Shown here: piece after piece, positions 1 through 9,668 of the stretch
Position numbering within the stretch: the stretch's first letter is position 1
Layout of the letters: every line of letters begins with the position of its first letter
Assembly (NCBI RefSeq): GCF_000230975.2
Contig: NC_021172.1
Coordinates: 2,728,001-2,792,000 of the forward strand
Source: Hyphomicrobium denitrificans 1NES1
GTDB lineage: Bacteria; Pseudomonadota; Alphaproteobacteria; Rhizobiales; Hyphomicrobiaceae
Direction of reading: 5' to 3'
DNA: 64,000 bases
Position numbers and translations under genes: made by a program
Notes under the pieces: model-generated
What the model was told of the DNA's origin: nothing
The model's input: the letters and a program-made list of their open reading frames with translations, nothing else
The model's database searches: none

Positions 1-150
1 CGCGCCTTCTCCCTTCACTTGGGGGGGAGCGCCGGAGTAACGAACCGCTCGATCCTGACCGGAAAAAGGCTCCTCATCCGGCCTTCGGCCACCTTCTCCC
101 GCAGGGAGAAGGGATACTTGCTCCCCCCTCTCCCTCATCGGCCCGCTGTG
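1..150. repeat. REP-like GC-rich palindromic repeats
   Basis: This gene-free stretch holds the end of one copy (cttctcccttcacttggggg, near 7-26) and a fuller copy near 68-118. The fuller copy carries the typical cctcatccggccttcggcc start, followed by a ttctcccgcagggagaa hairpin. A third partial ctcccccctctccctcat arm follows at about 121-138. Such elements sit between genes in many proteobacteria. I see no coding frame with a recognisable protein here. The window edge cuts the first copy. Confidence 0.6.
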
Positions 151-247
151 CCAGGCCACGAACGAATGTCGCACGGCGATTGTCGTCTCCGTCCGCTTCC
201 AGTACCGTCAATTGGAGACTTCATTTCCACCGGATTTATTGCACCCG

Positions 248-2422
248 ATGACCTTGATTCCGAATTTCGCAAATGTGCCTCTCGAACCGGCCGCCCCCGA
301 GGGGGCGGGTCCGCGTCCGGTCGCTCCTGACGCTCCGGTCTGGGAGACACCCGAGGGCATTCCGGTAAAGCCCGTGTTCACGAATGCCGACACCGCTGGG
401 CTCGATTTTGTCGACACGTTGCCAGGTATTGCACCCTATCTCCGGGGTCCCTACCCGGCGATGTACGCGCTGCAGCCGTGGACGATCCGACAGTACGCCG
501 GCTTCTCGACGGCCGAAGACTCGAATGCCTTCTACCGCCGCAACATCGCAGCCGGACAGAAGGGTCTTTCGATCGCTTTCGATCTCGCGACCCATCGCGG
601 CTACGATTCCGATCACCCGCGCGTCAAGGGCGATGTCGGCATGGCGGGCGTCGCGATCGATTCCATCTACGACATGCGCACGCTGTTCGACGGCATTCCG
701 CTACAGGATATGACCGTCTCGATGACGATGAACGGCGCCGTTCTGCCGGTGCTCGCGCTGTTCATCGTTGCGGGCGAAGAGCAGGGCGTGCCGCCTCAGA
801 AGCTTGCCGGAACCATTCAGAACGACATTCTGAAAGAGTTCATGGTGCGCAATACCTACATCTATCCGCCTGCGCCCTCGATGCGCATCGTCTCGGACAT
901 CTTCGCCTACACCAGCGCGAACATGCCGAAGTTCAATTCGATCTCGATTTCCGGCTATCACATGCAGGAAGCCGGTGCGACGGCAGACATCGAACTCGGC
1001 TACACGATTGCCGACGGCATCGAATATGCACGCGCCGGTGTTGCGGCAGGCCTCGACATCGACGCGTTCGCGCCGCGCCTGTCGTTTTTCTGGGCGATCG
1101 GCATGAACTACTTCATGGAGATCGCCAAGATGCGCGCGGCGCGTCTCCTCTGGGCGAAGCTCATCAAGGAAGAATTCAAGCCGAAGAACGAGCGCTCGTT
1201 ATCGCTTCGTACCCACTCTCAGACGTCGGGCTGGTCTCTGACGGCGCAGGACATCTTCAACAACGCGACACGCACCTGCCTCGAAGCAATGGCGGCGACG
1301 CAAGGCCATACGCAGTCGCTGCATACCAACGGCCTCGACGAAGCAATTGCGCTGCCGACGGACTTTTCTGCACGCATCGCGCGCAACACGCAGCTTCTGT
1401 TGCAGCAGGAATCCGGCACCTGCCGCACCATCGACCCCTGGGGCGGAAGCTACTATGTCGAGCGTCTGACCTACGATCTCGCAAAGAAAGCGCTGTCGCA
1501 CATCAAGGAAATCGAAGAGCAAGGCGGCATGGCGAAAGCCATTGCGGCCGGGATTCCGAAACTTCGGATCGAGGAAGCGGCCGCACGCACGCAAGCGCGT
1601 ATCGACTCCGGCCGCCAGACGATCACCGGCGTCAACAAGTTCCAGATCAAGGGTGACAAGGAAATCAACTTCCTCAAGGTCGACAATCATGCCGTGCGCG
1701 AAGCCCAGCTCGCGAAGCTGAAGCGGCTGAGGGAAGAGCGCAACGAGGCCGACGTGCAGGCTGCGCTCGATGCACTGACCGAGGGCGCGAAGGGCAATGC
1801 CAACCTGCTCGACCTTGCCGTCAAGGCGGCGCGGCACAAGGCGACGGTCGGCGAAATTTCATACGCGCTCGAAAAAGTCTTTACACGGCACAAGGCCGAA
1901 ATTCGCGCCATCAGCGGCGTCTATAAGAAGGAAGCGGCGATGAATCCGAGCGTCGATCGAGTGAAGAAGCTCGTCGAAGCGTTCGACAAGAACGACGGCC
2001 GGCGGCCACGTATTCTGATCGCCAAGCTCGGCCAGGATGGCCATGATCGCGGGCAGAAGGTCATTGCGTCAGCGTTCGCTGACCTGGGCTTCGACGTCGA
2101 TATCGGCCCGCTGTTCGCCACGGCCGACGAGGCGGCGCGGCAGGCTGTCGAAAACGACGTACACGTCGTCGGCGTCTCCACGATGACGGCGGGCCATCTG
2201 ACGCTGGTGCCGGAACTCAAGGCGGCGCTGGACAAGGAAGGGCGCGGCGACATCATGATCGTCGTCGGCGGCGTCATTCCGCCGTCGGACTACGATGCGC
2301 TCTATGCGGCTGGTGCGAAAGCGGTGTTCGGTCCCGGCACGAACATTCCCGAGGCAGCGGCAGATCTTGTCGAAAAGCTCAACGCGCAACTCGGCTACGC
2401 CGACAAGGCGGCTGCGGAGTAG
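248..2422 (+). CDS. scpA: Methylmalonyl-CoA mutase, adenosylcobalamin-dependent
   Basis: Cytosolic enzyme that interconverts succinyl-CoA and methylmalonyl-CoA in propionate or ethylmalonyl-CoA metabolism. The 724-residue protein has the catalytic TIM-barrel half and then a C-terminal B12-binding domain. The cobalamin motif DxHxxG is seen as DGHDRG at residues 597-602, with His599 as the expected lower cobalt ligand. The conserved mutase stretch ending [12 protein letters not shown] lies near residue 400. The ATG at 248 (MTLIPNF) is preferred over the TTG at 212, because family members start close to this point; no strong ribosome site decides it. The length fits the large or single-subunit type, and no small subunit gene is adjacent. 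Its GTPase chaperone MeaB is encoded 7 kb downstream on the same strand. A terminator follows directly. The symbol mcmA is also used for this gene. Confidence 0.95.
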   Translation: MTLIPNFANVPLEPAAPEGAGPRPVAPDAPVWETPEGIPVKPVFTNADTAGLDFVDTLPGIAPYLRGPYPAMYALQPWTIRQYAGFSTAEDSNAFYRRNIAAGQKGLSIAFDLATHRGYDSDHPRVKGDVGMAGVAIDSIYDMRTLFDGIPLQDMTVSMTMNGAVLPVLALFIVAGEEQGVPPQKLAGTIQNDILKEFMVRNTYIYPPAPSMRIVSDIFAYTSANMPKFNSISISGYHMQEAGATADIELGYTIADGIEYARAGVAAGLDIDAFAPRLSFFWAIGMNYFMEIAKMRAARLLWAKLIKEEFKPKNERSLSLRTHSQTSGWSLTAQDIFNNATRTCLEAMAATQGHTQSLHTNGLDEAIALPTDFSARIARNTQLLLQQESGTCRTIDPWGGSYYVERLTYDLAKKALSHIKEIEEQGGMAKAIAAGIPKLRIEEAAARTQARIDSGRQTITGVNKFQIKGDKEINFLKVDNHAVREAQLAKLKRLREERNEADVQAALDALTEGAKGNANLLDLAVKAARHKATVGEISYALEKVFTRHKAEIRAISGVYKKEAAMNPSVDRVKKLVEAFDKNDGRRPRILIAKLGQDGHDRGQKVIASAFADLGFDVDIGPLFATADEAARQAVENDVHVVGVSTMTAGHLTLVPELKAALDKEGRGDIMIVVGGVIPPSDYDALYAAGAKAVFGPGTNIPEAAADLVEKLNAQLGYADKAAAE

Positions 2423-2429
2423 ATACGCA

Positions 2430-2458
2430 AATGGCCGGGATGAACCCGGCCATTTTCT
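2430..2458 (+). terminator. Rho-independent terminator after methylmalonyl-CoA mutase
   Basis: A perfect 10-bp inverted repeat (aatggccggg / cccggccatt) with loop atgaa begins eight bases after the mutase stop codon and runs into tttctt. The gene downstream converges, so this probably ends the mutase transcript. Confidence 0.85.
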
Positions 2459-2486
2459 TATCCAAAAATTTTTGTGGGTTCGCGCG

Positions 2487-4223
2487 TCATGAAGCCGGGT
2501 TGCGGCTTTGGCGGCCGCGGCTGTCGTCCCGCCGCTTCATGAATTTCGGTGCATCGGAACTGCCCCACGATGGCCGCCGGTCACCGCGCTCGTGCTGACG
2601 ACGCTCAGGCTGACGATGCTCGTTTTTGCGCTGCTCCGGTGCCTGGCCGTCTTCGCGATGGTGGCCAGCATGTGCATGCTCCGGGCGCGACGGCTTGCCG
2701 TGGTGAGCGGGCCGATCATCGCGATGACGATGCCCGTTCGCACGGGGCTCCCCGCCGTTGCGTTCATGGTGCTTGCGCTCACCGCGATGCGGCCTGCCGG
2801 AATGATTGCCGTGCTGCCGACGCTCCTGCGGATCGCGCTCCATGCGTGCGCCGACGCCGAACATGGCCTCGCCTTCCGCAGCAATAGCGGCCCGCTGATG
2901 CTCGTGCCCGTTGTCGGCGTGCCGTGCTGCCGAGGGCGGGATGGAGCGGCCGTCACCCCTGCGGTGCTTTACGTGCCCGTCACCGCGATGCCCGCCGTCA
3001 CGACGGCGATCATTGTGCCGACCGCCCTCGCGGCGCGAGCCGTTTTCAGCGTGATGATGCGGGCGACGTTCCGGCATCGGCAGAGCTTCGCCACCGACAT
3101 CGGCGATGACTTCCAGCTTCTGCTTCATCAGGCGTTCGATGGCCGCGATTTCCTGGCGCTCCGACGGATCGCATAGTGAGATTGCGATGCCGCTGTTGCC
3201 TTTGCGTGCGGTGCGACCGACGCGATGCACGTAGGTTTCCGGATCGAGCGGCATGTCGAAATTGACGACGTGCGTGATGTTCGAAACGTCGATGCCTCGG
3301 GCGGCGATATCGGTCGCGACGAGCACACGAATGTGGCCCATCATGAAGTCATTAAGCGCCCTCTGACGCGCATTCTGCGCCTTGTTACCATGAAATGCCG
3401 AAGCACTGATGCTGGCCATACCAAGGCGGTCGGCGACACGGTCGGCGCCGCGCTTCGTCCGCGTGAAAACGATGACGCGCTTGCAGGCTTCGTCTGAAAG
3501 GATCGTATGAAGCCTGCTTTGCTTTTCCGGCGTCCGAACGATCATCACCTTCTGGTCGATGCGATCGACGACGACCGACTTCGGCGAGAGATCGACACGA
3601 TACGGGTCTTTCAGGACCTCATAGGCGAACTTCTTGATCTCGGCCGGCATGGTTGCAGAGAAGAGCGCCGTGCGCCGGACTGCCGGAAGCAGCGCGACGA
3701 TTTTTTTGATGTCGCGGATGAACCCCATGTCGAACATGCGGTCGGCTTCGTCGAGCACGAGGGTGTCGACGCGCGACAGATCGCAGGTGCGCATGTTGAC
3801 GAGATCGAGCAGACGCCCGGGCGTCGCGACGAGCACATGCACGCCGCGCTTCAGCGCGTTGATTTGCGGTCCCTTGCTCACGCCGCCGAGAACGACTGCG
3901 CGGCGAATGCGCATGTTGCGCGCCAGGCTCGCAACCTCCTGATCGATCTGGATCGCAAGCTCTCGCGTCGGCGCCAAGACAAGCGCCAATACCTGCTTCG
4001 GAGCGGATTCGATGGATTGGGAGGCAATCTTCTGCAGGATGGGAAGAACGAACGTTGCGGTTTTTCCCGAACCGGTTTCCGCCATGCCGAGAAGATCGCG
4101 GCCTTCGAGCTGCGGCGGCAGCGCCTGCACCTGGATCGGCGTCGGCGCTACGTACCCGCACTGCGTAAGGGCACGCGAAAGAGGCTCGGCGAAACCGAAT
4201 GCCTCGAAAGTCTGAACTGTCAA
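2487..4223 (-). CDS. rhlE: DEAD-box RNA helicase, RhlE type, with long basic His-rich tail
   Basis: ATP-dependent RNA helicase, expected in ribosome assembly or cold RNA remodelling. Numbered from the TTG at 4223, the helicase core shows Walker A AETGSGKT (48-55), PTREL (85-89), DEAD (158-161), SAT (189-191) and HRVGRTAR (333-340). After about residue 385 comes a tail of almost 200 residues rich in His, Arg, Gly and Asn, likely a disordered RNA-binding region. The core begins at TVQTFEAFGF. The TTG at 4223 has gggaa about ten bases upstream. An ATG at 4259 would add 12 residues, and an ATG at 4460 adds sequence unlike the family. The start is therefore uncertain by codon but the family is clear. 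Confidence 0.9.
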   Translation of the reverse strand: MTVQTFEAFGFAEPLSRALTQCGYVAPTPIQVQALPPQLEGRDLLGMAETGSGKTATFVLPILQKIASQSIESAPKQVLALVLAPTRELAIQIDQEVASLARNMRIRRAVVLGGVSKGPQINALKRGVHVLVATPGRLLDLVNMRTCDLSRVDTLVLDEADRMFDMGFIRDIKKIVALLPAVRRTALFSATMPAEIKKFAYEVLKDPYRVDLSPKSVVVDRIDQKVMIVRTPEKQSRLHTILSDEACKRVIVFTRTKRGADRVADRLGMASISASAFHGNKAQNARQRALNDFMMGHIRVLVATDIAARGIDVSNITHVVNFDMPLDPETYVHRVGRTARKGNSGIAISLCDPSERQEIAAIERLMKQKLEVIADVGGEALPMPERRPHHHAENGSRREGGRHNDRRRDGGHRGDGHVKHRRGDGRSIPPSAARHADNGHEHQRAAIAAEGEAMFGVGARMERDPQERRQHGNHSGRPHRGERKHHERNGGEPRANGHRHRDDRPAHHGKPSRPEHAHAGHHREDGQAPEQRKNEHRQPERRQHERGDRRPSWGSSDAPKFMKRRDDSRGRQSRNPAS

Positions 4224-4493
4224 AATGAAAATTTCCCAAGGGCTTCGAGGCCCGTGCATCTCATGCCGGGCTGCGTCCCATGGCCCACACCGGCGCTTTC
4301 GGGGTGTGGCCTTGCTTGTAAGGATTGATCTCAATGCAGGGTCGAGCGCGGTAGTTGAACCGCTTGGAGTGGCACGAAGACCCGAGCGCCATCGAAGAGC
4401 AATGGCCGGTGTATCGGTGTGTTCGCTCAGCAAGTCAAGGAAGTTCGGAAGATTCTGCAACGATGCCGCGGCATTCGCCGTGCGGCTGCGCGG

Positions 4494-5438
4494 TCAGGCG
4501 TTAAGCTCGGCTATCGCCTGGCACATCGCATCCATCACCCCGGGCTCGGTCATAGCGTGCCCTGCCGTCTCGATGAAGTCGAGGCGTGCGTCGGGCCATG
4601 CGGCGGCCAGAGCGTGGGCGGTTTGCGGCGGGCAGAGCAGATCGTATCGGCCTTGCACGATGCGGCCGGGGATGCCTGCAAGATTTCGCGCATCACGCAG
4701 CAACTGGTCGGGCTCCAGGAAGAAGTCATTCCGGATGTAGTGCGCTTCAACGAATGGCGTGGGCGGCAGACATGTGCCCTCATCGACCTGGACGGGAAGC
4801 GGCGCCGGTGTTGAAGCCATTTCCGACAACGCCCGCTCGTAGGCAAACCAGCGTAGCGCCGCGAGACTGTGCACTTCCGGGTCAGGATTGCAGAGGCGGT
4901 TCACATACGCCTGAAGGACGTCGGCGCGCTCGGCGGCCGGCAGCCAATCGCGGAAGTCGGCGTAAAGCTCGGGGCAGAAGATCTTCGGCCCTTCGAGGAA
5001 AGCCCATTCCACCTCCTTCGCCGTGCCAAGGAAAATGGCACGTAAGACAAGGCCCGCGACGTGCTCGGCATGCTTTTCGGCATAGGCCAGCGCCAGCGTC
5101 GAACCCCAGGAGCCGCCGACCAGCAGCCATTTGGGGATATCGAAGTGTTCACGAATGATTTCGAGGTCGCCGACGAGGTGTGCGGTCGTATTGGCGTTGC
5201 GGGAAAGATAAGGATGACTGCGGCCGGCACCGCGCTGGTCGATCAGGAAGACGTGATCGCGCGCCGGATCGAACAGGGTCCGGTGCAAATGCTGAGAACC
5301 GCTGCCAGGTCCGCCGTGCAGAAAGGCAATGGGGCGGCCGCCTTTGCAGCCGACTTCCTCGACATAGATCCAGTGTCCGTCGCCTACGCGCAGCATACGC
5401 GCGTCGAATGGACGGAAGGCTTCAGGCAATGTTTTCAT
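4494..5438 (-). CDS. pip: Proline iminopeptidase (alpha/beta hydrolase, S33)
   Basis: Likely removes N-terminal proline from peptides in the cytosol. The protein shows the oxyanion-hole motif HGGPGSG followed by DQRGAGRS. The nucleophile elbow is GGSWGS, the usual GGSWGS of S33 proline iminopeptidases. It ends near GHAMTEPGVMDAM, which supplies the catalytic His. The length of 314 residues fits the family. I chose ATG 5438 (MKTLPEAFRP), where family similarity begins. An ATG at 5498 would add 20 residues that do not look like a signal peptide. It is transcribed away from the secreted protein gene at 5759. Confidence 0.88.
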   Translation of the reverse strand: MKTLPEAFRPFDARMLRVGDGHWIYVEEVGCKGGRPIAFLHGGPGSGSQHLHRTLFDPARDHVFLIDQRGAGRSHPYLSRNANTTAHLVGDLEIIREHFDIPKWLLVGGSWGSTLALAYAEKHAEHVAGLVLRAIFLGTAKEVEWAFLEGPKIFCPELYADFRDWLPAAERADVLQAYVNRLCNPDPEVHSLAALRWFAYERALSEMASTPAPLPVQVDEGTCLPPTPFVEAHYIRNDFFLEPDQLLRDARNLAGIPGRIVQGRYDLLCPPQTAHALAAAWPDARLDFIETAGHAMTEPGVMDAMCQAIAELNA

Positions 5439-5758
5439 CACCGTCTGCTGAGCACGGAATTTTACGGCGGGCAAGATGGCTGCACCGACATAGCGCATCG
5501 GCGAGTTTCCATTTCGCCGTCATGGCCATGTCACAGACGGGATCGGGATTTGCAATTATGTCAGGGATGGCAACCCGGACCCATGCATTTGCGTTGCAGA
5601 GGTGCTTTTGCCGAGCAGTTTACGCGGCTGCTGAAACTCTTGGTTCACCGCAGCTTGCGATTGACGAAATTCGTTCCGAACCCCACCTCCACAGCCGCTG
5701 CAATACTCGCTAAGGTATGGCATGCGACATGAAAAGTTCACTTCATAGGAGTTCGACA
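5439..5758. other. Divergent intergenic region between pip and a secreted protein gene
   Basis: About 320 bases between two divergent genes, so it must hold both promoters. I see no recognisable RNA, repeat or further reading frame. The only clear signal is the ribosome site taggag at 5746-5751 before the downstream gene. Confidence 0.5.
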
Positions 5759-6187
5759 ATGGTCCGGAGTGTCCTTTCGCAAACGTTACGCGCGTTTGCC
5801 GCCGGCGGATTTGCCCTTGTCGCCGGATTGAGCGGCGCGGGTGTCGGCAGCGCACACGCAGAACCCGGCTCGCTCGTCGGATCATGGAGCGGCAGCGGTT
5901 CGATCGCGTTCGCATCCGGCTCGAAAGAGCGGGCGCGCTGCCGCGCTCACTTTGCTAAGACCGGCGCATCGAGCTATGCGATGTCGGCAACATGTGCGAC
6001 ATCGTCAGCCAAAGTCGATCAGTCGGCGACGCTCTATAGAACCGGTGCCAACAGCTATTCGGGAAGCTTCTTCAACCAGCAGTACAATACCGGCGGTTCG
6101 ATCCGCATCACGGTTTCAGGCCGTACACAACGCGTACGTCTGTCCGGCGAGGCTGGCACGGCTTTCTTCAGTCTGCGTAAGCTCTAG
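5759..6187 (+). CDS. Secreted hypothetical protein, about 120 residues when mature
   Basis: Unrecognised exported protein of 142 residues. It starts with a signal peptide: MVRSVLSQTLR, a hydrophobic Ala/Gly/Leu stretch, and a probable cleavage after SAHA. The mature part begins GSLVGSWSGSGSIAF and is rich in Ser, Gly, Thr and short beta-strand patterns, with two cysteines (in RARCRAH and SATCAT) that could form a disulfide. This looks like a small all-beta periplasmic domain. The ATG at 5759 has an excellent site, taggag seven bases upstream. Earlier ATGs at 5726 or before lack one. No operon partner on this strand. Confidence 0.75.
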   Translation: MVRSVLSQTLRAFAAGGFALVAGLSGAGVGSAHAEPGSLVGSWSGSGSIAFASGSKERARCRAHFAKTGASSYAMSATCATSSAKVDQSATLYRTGANSYSGSFFNQQYNTGGSIRITVSGRTQRVRLSGEAGTAFFSLRKL

Positions 6188-6242
6188 TAGCCTTCGCGCG
6201 CTTCGCCGATCCGCACCTCAGAACTCCACCGTGTCGCAACGA

Positions 6243-6271
6243 TAAAAAAGGCCGGGCATTCGCGCCCGGCC
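6243..6271 (-). terminator. Rho-independent terminator of the Spy-like gene
   Basis: Read on the minus strand, an 8-bp perfect stem (ggccgggc / gcccggcc, 6250-6271) with a six-base loop is followed by a run of six T (6244-6249). It lies about 40 bases after the Spy-like gene stop. It may also slow transcripts arriving from the secreted protein gene. Confidence 0.8.
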
Positions 6272-6310
6272 AGCAGAAAGTGTGCATTGGAGTGAAATGG
6301 CTACGCGGCG

Positions 6311-6985
6311 TCATCCCTTCTTGTCGGGCTCGGCAGGAGCGCCCGGGCCGGTGTCATCGTCCGGTGCTTCGTTCTGCATTCCCGGTGCGCCCTGACCATC
6401 GGGACCACCACGCCAGCCGTGATGACCATGATGATAGTGATGCCCCGGTCCGCCGCCGGGACCCCAGCCGCCGCCAAAGGCCCAGCGGGGACCACGATTG
6501 CCGTGTCCGAAGCCCGGCGTGAGTTGACGCATAAGCGGACGCAATACGTCTTTCTGCTCGTCACTCAAGGATGTATAGAACGGCTTGAAAGCCGTGGAAA
6601 ATGCCTTCATTCGATCAGCGCGCTCGGCGAGACGCTGACTTATCCGCTCGTAGCGTTCGGAAAGGTCACGCGGCTTTGGCTCGGCCGCGTCTTTCTCGGC
6701 CCGGCGCTCCTCGCGTTTCTTCGCCCACTCGGCACGCTTTTCTTCGCGCACCTTGAATGCGTCGCGCACCGTCGACTCGACAGGCGACCAAAGTTTTTCC
6801 TGATCCGCGTTGAGCTGCAGTGCGGCTTTCACCATCGCGATGCGGCCTTCTTCGAGGCGTGATCGCGTTTCCGGCGTCATGTTGTGCCAGCCGCCGCGAT
6901 CGACGGTTTTGGCAATGGCGACGGTCGCCGGAATAGCGGCAACCGCCGCAATCGCGAGCCAAGTGCCGCGCGAAAGATTGTTCAT
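6311..6985 (-). CDS. Spy/CpxP-like periplasmic protein with LTxxQ motifs and Gly/His-rich tail
   Basis: Periplasmic stress or metal-binding protein of the LTXXQ family, 224 residues. An N-terminal signal segment (TWLAIAAVAAIPATVAIA) is followed by a helical region with two LTxxQ-type motifs, LNADQ and LSDEQ. Between them is a highly charged coiled stretch of Arg, Lys and Glu. The C-terminal 60 residues are Gly-, His-, Trp- and Pro-rich, including HHYHHGHHGWRGG, which could bind metal. ATG 6985 (MNNLSRG) has aaggag nine bases upstream. The ATG at 6994 directly abuts that site and is less likely. The exact role is not shown by neighbours. Confidence 0.75.
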   Translation of the reverse strand: MNNLSRGTWLAIAAVAAIPATVAIAKTVDRGGWHNMTPETRSRLEEGRIAMVKAALQLNADQEKLWSPVESTVRDAFKVREEKRAEWAKKREERRAEKDAAEPKPRDLSERYERISQRLAERADRMKAFSTAFKPFYTSLSDEQKDVLRPLMRQLTPGFGHGNRGPRWAFGGGWGPGGGPGHHYHHGHHGWRGGPDGQGAPGMQNEAPDDDTGPGAPAEPDKKG

Positions 6986-7174
6986 GTGGTTCATCTCCTT
7001 CGGCCGGCCGGGAAAACGAGGGGGCAAAGTATTGCCGGCCGTCGGAGTCAAGAACGACGCCGGATAGGTGATCCGTCGTCGAAATAATTATCGGCGACGC
7101 AGGCTGCAGCGGCGAATTTCGCCCGGCTGGTGGCCGATATGCGGCGCTTTTTTGGCGGCCATGATAAGCGGTCG

Positions 7175-7612
7175 TTACTGGCTTCCACGCAGGCTCTGCG
7201 CAATCGATCCGCTCGTGCCGTCGGACGCGCCATTCGAGTTCTGCTTGGCGGCTGCCGCTTTCGCGTTTGCCTGTCGATCGATGGGTTGAGCATAGACGAC
7301 ACGGTCGCGGTCGGCGAAGCAGCCGGCCACGCAGATGACCAGATCTTCGTTCGGCCTCGCCGCCGTCAACCGGCGGACCAACGGGCCATCCGCCCCGTCG
7401 CTTGCTGAAGAGCTAAAGCCGTCGATCGGAACGGAATTGAGATTTTTGGCCGGAAGCCGTTCGTCTGCGACACCCGCCGCAACAATCTGCGTGCCGTCAC
7501 TTTGCACATCTTCGAACTGGGCATCTTCGGCGAGCGCACCGTTTGCGGAGGCCAACGCAAGAAGGGCAGCGACACCTGCCGACGCAAGCGGCTTGGCAAG
7601 AGCGGGACGCAT
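7175..7612 (-). CDS. Secreted hypothetical protein
   Basis: Unrecognised protein of 145 residues. It begins MRPALAKPLASAGVAALLALASANGALA, cut here for description into a typical Sec signal with cleavage after ALA. The mature part is acidic at first, then contains VICVAGCFADRDRVVYAQP with two close cysteines (CVAGC). It ends in an Ala/Ser/Gly-rich tail. It lies upstream of the Spy-like gene on the same strand but with about 190 bases between, so a shared transcript is only possible. The start codon is the only one placed before the signal peptide. Confidence 0.65.
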   Translation of the reverse strand: MRPALAKPLASAGVAALLALASANGALAEDAQFEDVQSDGTQIVAAGVADERLPAKNLNSVPIDGFSSSASDGADGPLVRRLTAARPNEDLVICVAGCFADRDRVVYAQPIDRQANAKAAAAKQNSNGASDGTSGSIAQSLRGSQ

Positions 7613-7739
7613 GACGAACCCTCAAATACTGAACAAACTCCGAAGAAATGTGCCGCATGCGCGTAAAGGAAGTCTTACGAGCGCTCGTCAAACTACCGGC
7701 GGCGGCGAAGCAACCGTCGCCGGGTGACGCGCGTCAGAC

Positions 7740-9467
7740 TTACGGACTCGCCGCAGTTTCCGCCTGGAACCGCCAATACGTTCCGGCGGCCGACTGGACC
7801 GTCAGGATGTCCTTAACGCGTTTGTCCGGCGGCCGAAGCCCGGATGCGACGAGGGCCTTCACGTCATTGAGCAGCGCGGGATTTTCCGCATAGCCCGAAT
7901 GATTGAGGCCCAGCGCGTCCGTCGAGACGGCGGTAACGTCAATCGTATCGACGCCAGGGATGATCAGGGGCCCGGTCTCAGGGACATCGCCGGCGCGCGG
8001 GACGCCACCCCAGAACCGCGCCGAATAGCTCAACGCGCGATCGTTCGATGCCGCGTAGAGCGTCACGCCCTTGGAGAAGTTGGTGATCTCGCGCGCAATG
8101 ATATTGAACTTGTCGCGGTCGACGTCAGGGGCGGCGAGAATGACCTGGCTGATCACGACGCCAGGCGGCACTTTCGTCTTCATGCGCTCCAGCACACGCA
8201 ACAGAAGCTCGTTCCCCATCGAATGCGCGATCAGGCTGATCGATTTTGCGCCGCTCTTCTGGATCACGAGGTTCAGAAACTCCGTCAGCGTCGGCTCGGC
8301 CTGCTCGACGCTTCCGTGATCGTAGGTATAGCTCGCGACCTTGCCACCCGACGGCCAGCTATAGAGGAACGGAACACCGTCGAAGCGCAGGTCGTAGGCG
8401 ATCTGAGCCGTACGGTAGAGTGCGTTGTCGAACGACGTGTTGAACCCGTGCACGAAGATGAAGGCATGGTCCTTGAACGTCGTTGACGTCGCCAGCCGCT
8501 GCTTGATGAGAGCCAGCATCTGATCTTCGGTCAGGCTTTTGATTTCCTGCACCGTGAAGTGCTTCTCGGGATCTTCCTTCTCCTCGTAAATCTTGACCTT
8601 GAAATACGGGATCTCGATCACGACTGGCCGCTCGATATGTGGCACCTTGTGAATGAGCGGCACCGTGATCAACGCGCGGCCGAGCTGCAGCTTGTGTCCA
8701 CGCTCGGCGCCGAACTGCAACCGGTCTGGATCGGGTTCGATCGCGCGATCCGTTCCATAAAAAACCGGGACGACGTCGTAGGCTTTTGCCGGGTCCTCGA
8801 CGGGCTTGGCTGGCGCCGCCTCTTTCGCCTCATCCGACCGACGGGCTGCGGCCGCCGCATGCGCTTCCTCTTCGGCACGGCGGACTGCTGCCGCAGCAGC
8901 AGCCTCGGCTGCTGCACGCATCGCTGCTCCAGGCGCCGCCGACGGCATCGGAGGCTCCGCAGTGGCCGCGGGCGGCTTCGGTTCAGGCGCTGTCGCCTGC
9001 TCAGAAGGCGGTGGAGAAGGAGGCGGCAGCGATTCCGCTGTTTCGGACGGTGGGGCCGCACCTCCGGACAGCTGCGATTCCGCTGTTTCGGACGGCGGGG
9101 CCGCGCCTCCGGCCGGCTCCGAGGCTTCCGGTGACGGAGCACCCGCGCCCGGGGCTATGTCGTCAGGCGGGGACGCTTCAGCGACTGGTGGCAGAGGCGG
9201 GGCTGCGCCACCTGCGGCTTCCGTCGGTACTTCGGATTCGACTGGCGCTTCTGCTTCAGATGGGGCGCTTGGAGCTGGTGCTGCCGAAGGCGCCGGAGCA
9301 GGAACCGGGCGCGCATCGGCTGTCCGGTCCGCCTCCGATTGTGCCTCAGGCGCTTTTGCAAGCTTCGGCGCCTGCGTGCAGGCGGCAAGCACGCTGCAAG
9401 CTGCGATCGCAGCAATCAGAACCCCCGACCGGCGCGACTGCAGCCGACGCTTGGCAAGCGTGAACAT
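7740..9467 (-). CDS. DUF900 alpha/beta hydrolase lipoprotein with long Ala/Pro/Glu linker
   Basis: Probable membrane-anchored esterase of the DUF900 family, 575 residues. The N-terminus carries an Arg-rich segment, a hydrophobic stretch and the lipobox LAAC, with the lipidated Cys at residue 30. Residues of about 31-225 are a low-complexity linker of Ala, Pro, Glu and Ser with direct repeats (GGAAPPSETAES occurs twice), followed by an Ala/Arg/Glu helical run. The hydrolase domain starts at VPVFYGTDRAI, has FVHGFNTSF, and the nucleophile elbow AHSMGN. A late His (LNHSGYAENP) can complete the triad. The linker would let the catalytic domain reach across the periplasm. The substrate is unknown. 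Confidence 0.8.
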   Translation of the reverse strand: MFTLAKRRLQSRRSGVLIAAIAACSVLAACTQAPKLAKAPEAQSEADRTADARPVPAPAPSAAPAPSAPSEAEAPVESEVPTEAAGGAAPPLPPVAEASPPDDIAPGAGAPSPEASEPAGGAAPPSETAESQLSGGAAPPSETAESLPPPSPPPSEQATAPEPKPPAATAEPPMPSAAPGAAMRAAAEAAAAAAVRRAEEEAHAAAAARRSDEAKEAAPAKPVEDPAKAYDVVPVFYGTDRAIEPDPDRLQFGAERGHKLQLGRALITVPLIHKVPHIERPVVIEIPYFKVKIYEEKEDPEKHFTVQEIKSLTEDQMLALIKQRLATSTTFKDHAFIFVHGFNTSFDNALYRTAQIAYDLRFDGVPFLYSWPSGGKVASYTYDHGSVEQAEPTLTEFLNLVIQKSGAKSISLIAHSMGNELLLRVLERMKTKVPPGVVISQVILAAPDVDRDKFNIIAREITNFSKGVTLYAASNDRALSYSARFWGGVPRAGDVPETGPLIIPGVDTIDVTAVSTDALGLNHSGYAENPALLNDVKALVASGLRPPDKRVKDILTVQSAAGTYWRFQAETAASP

Positions 9468-9668
9468 CGCATCCCTCCCCGCAATCCGTCTTGACCTCTG
9501 GCCCAGTGGAAATTCTAGGGGGCCGGCCCAGCTAGGGCAACAAACTCTGCATGCCGACGAATTGTGTCAGCAGGATTGTGCCTGGAGGGCGACGAAATCC
9601 GGACTTGCGGGCAACCCCATTCCTGACCATGGTCGGCCCCTTGAAAGATAAGGATATCCAAGCGAATC

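Noticed and set aside
8806..9651. Ala/Gly/Ser-rich frame opposite the DUF900 lipoprotein gene
   Set aside because: It mirrors the low-complexity linker of the lipoprotein and has no ribosome site.
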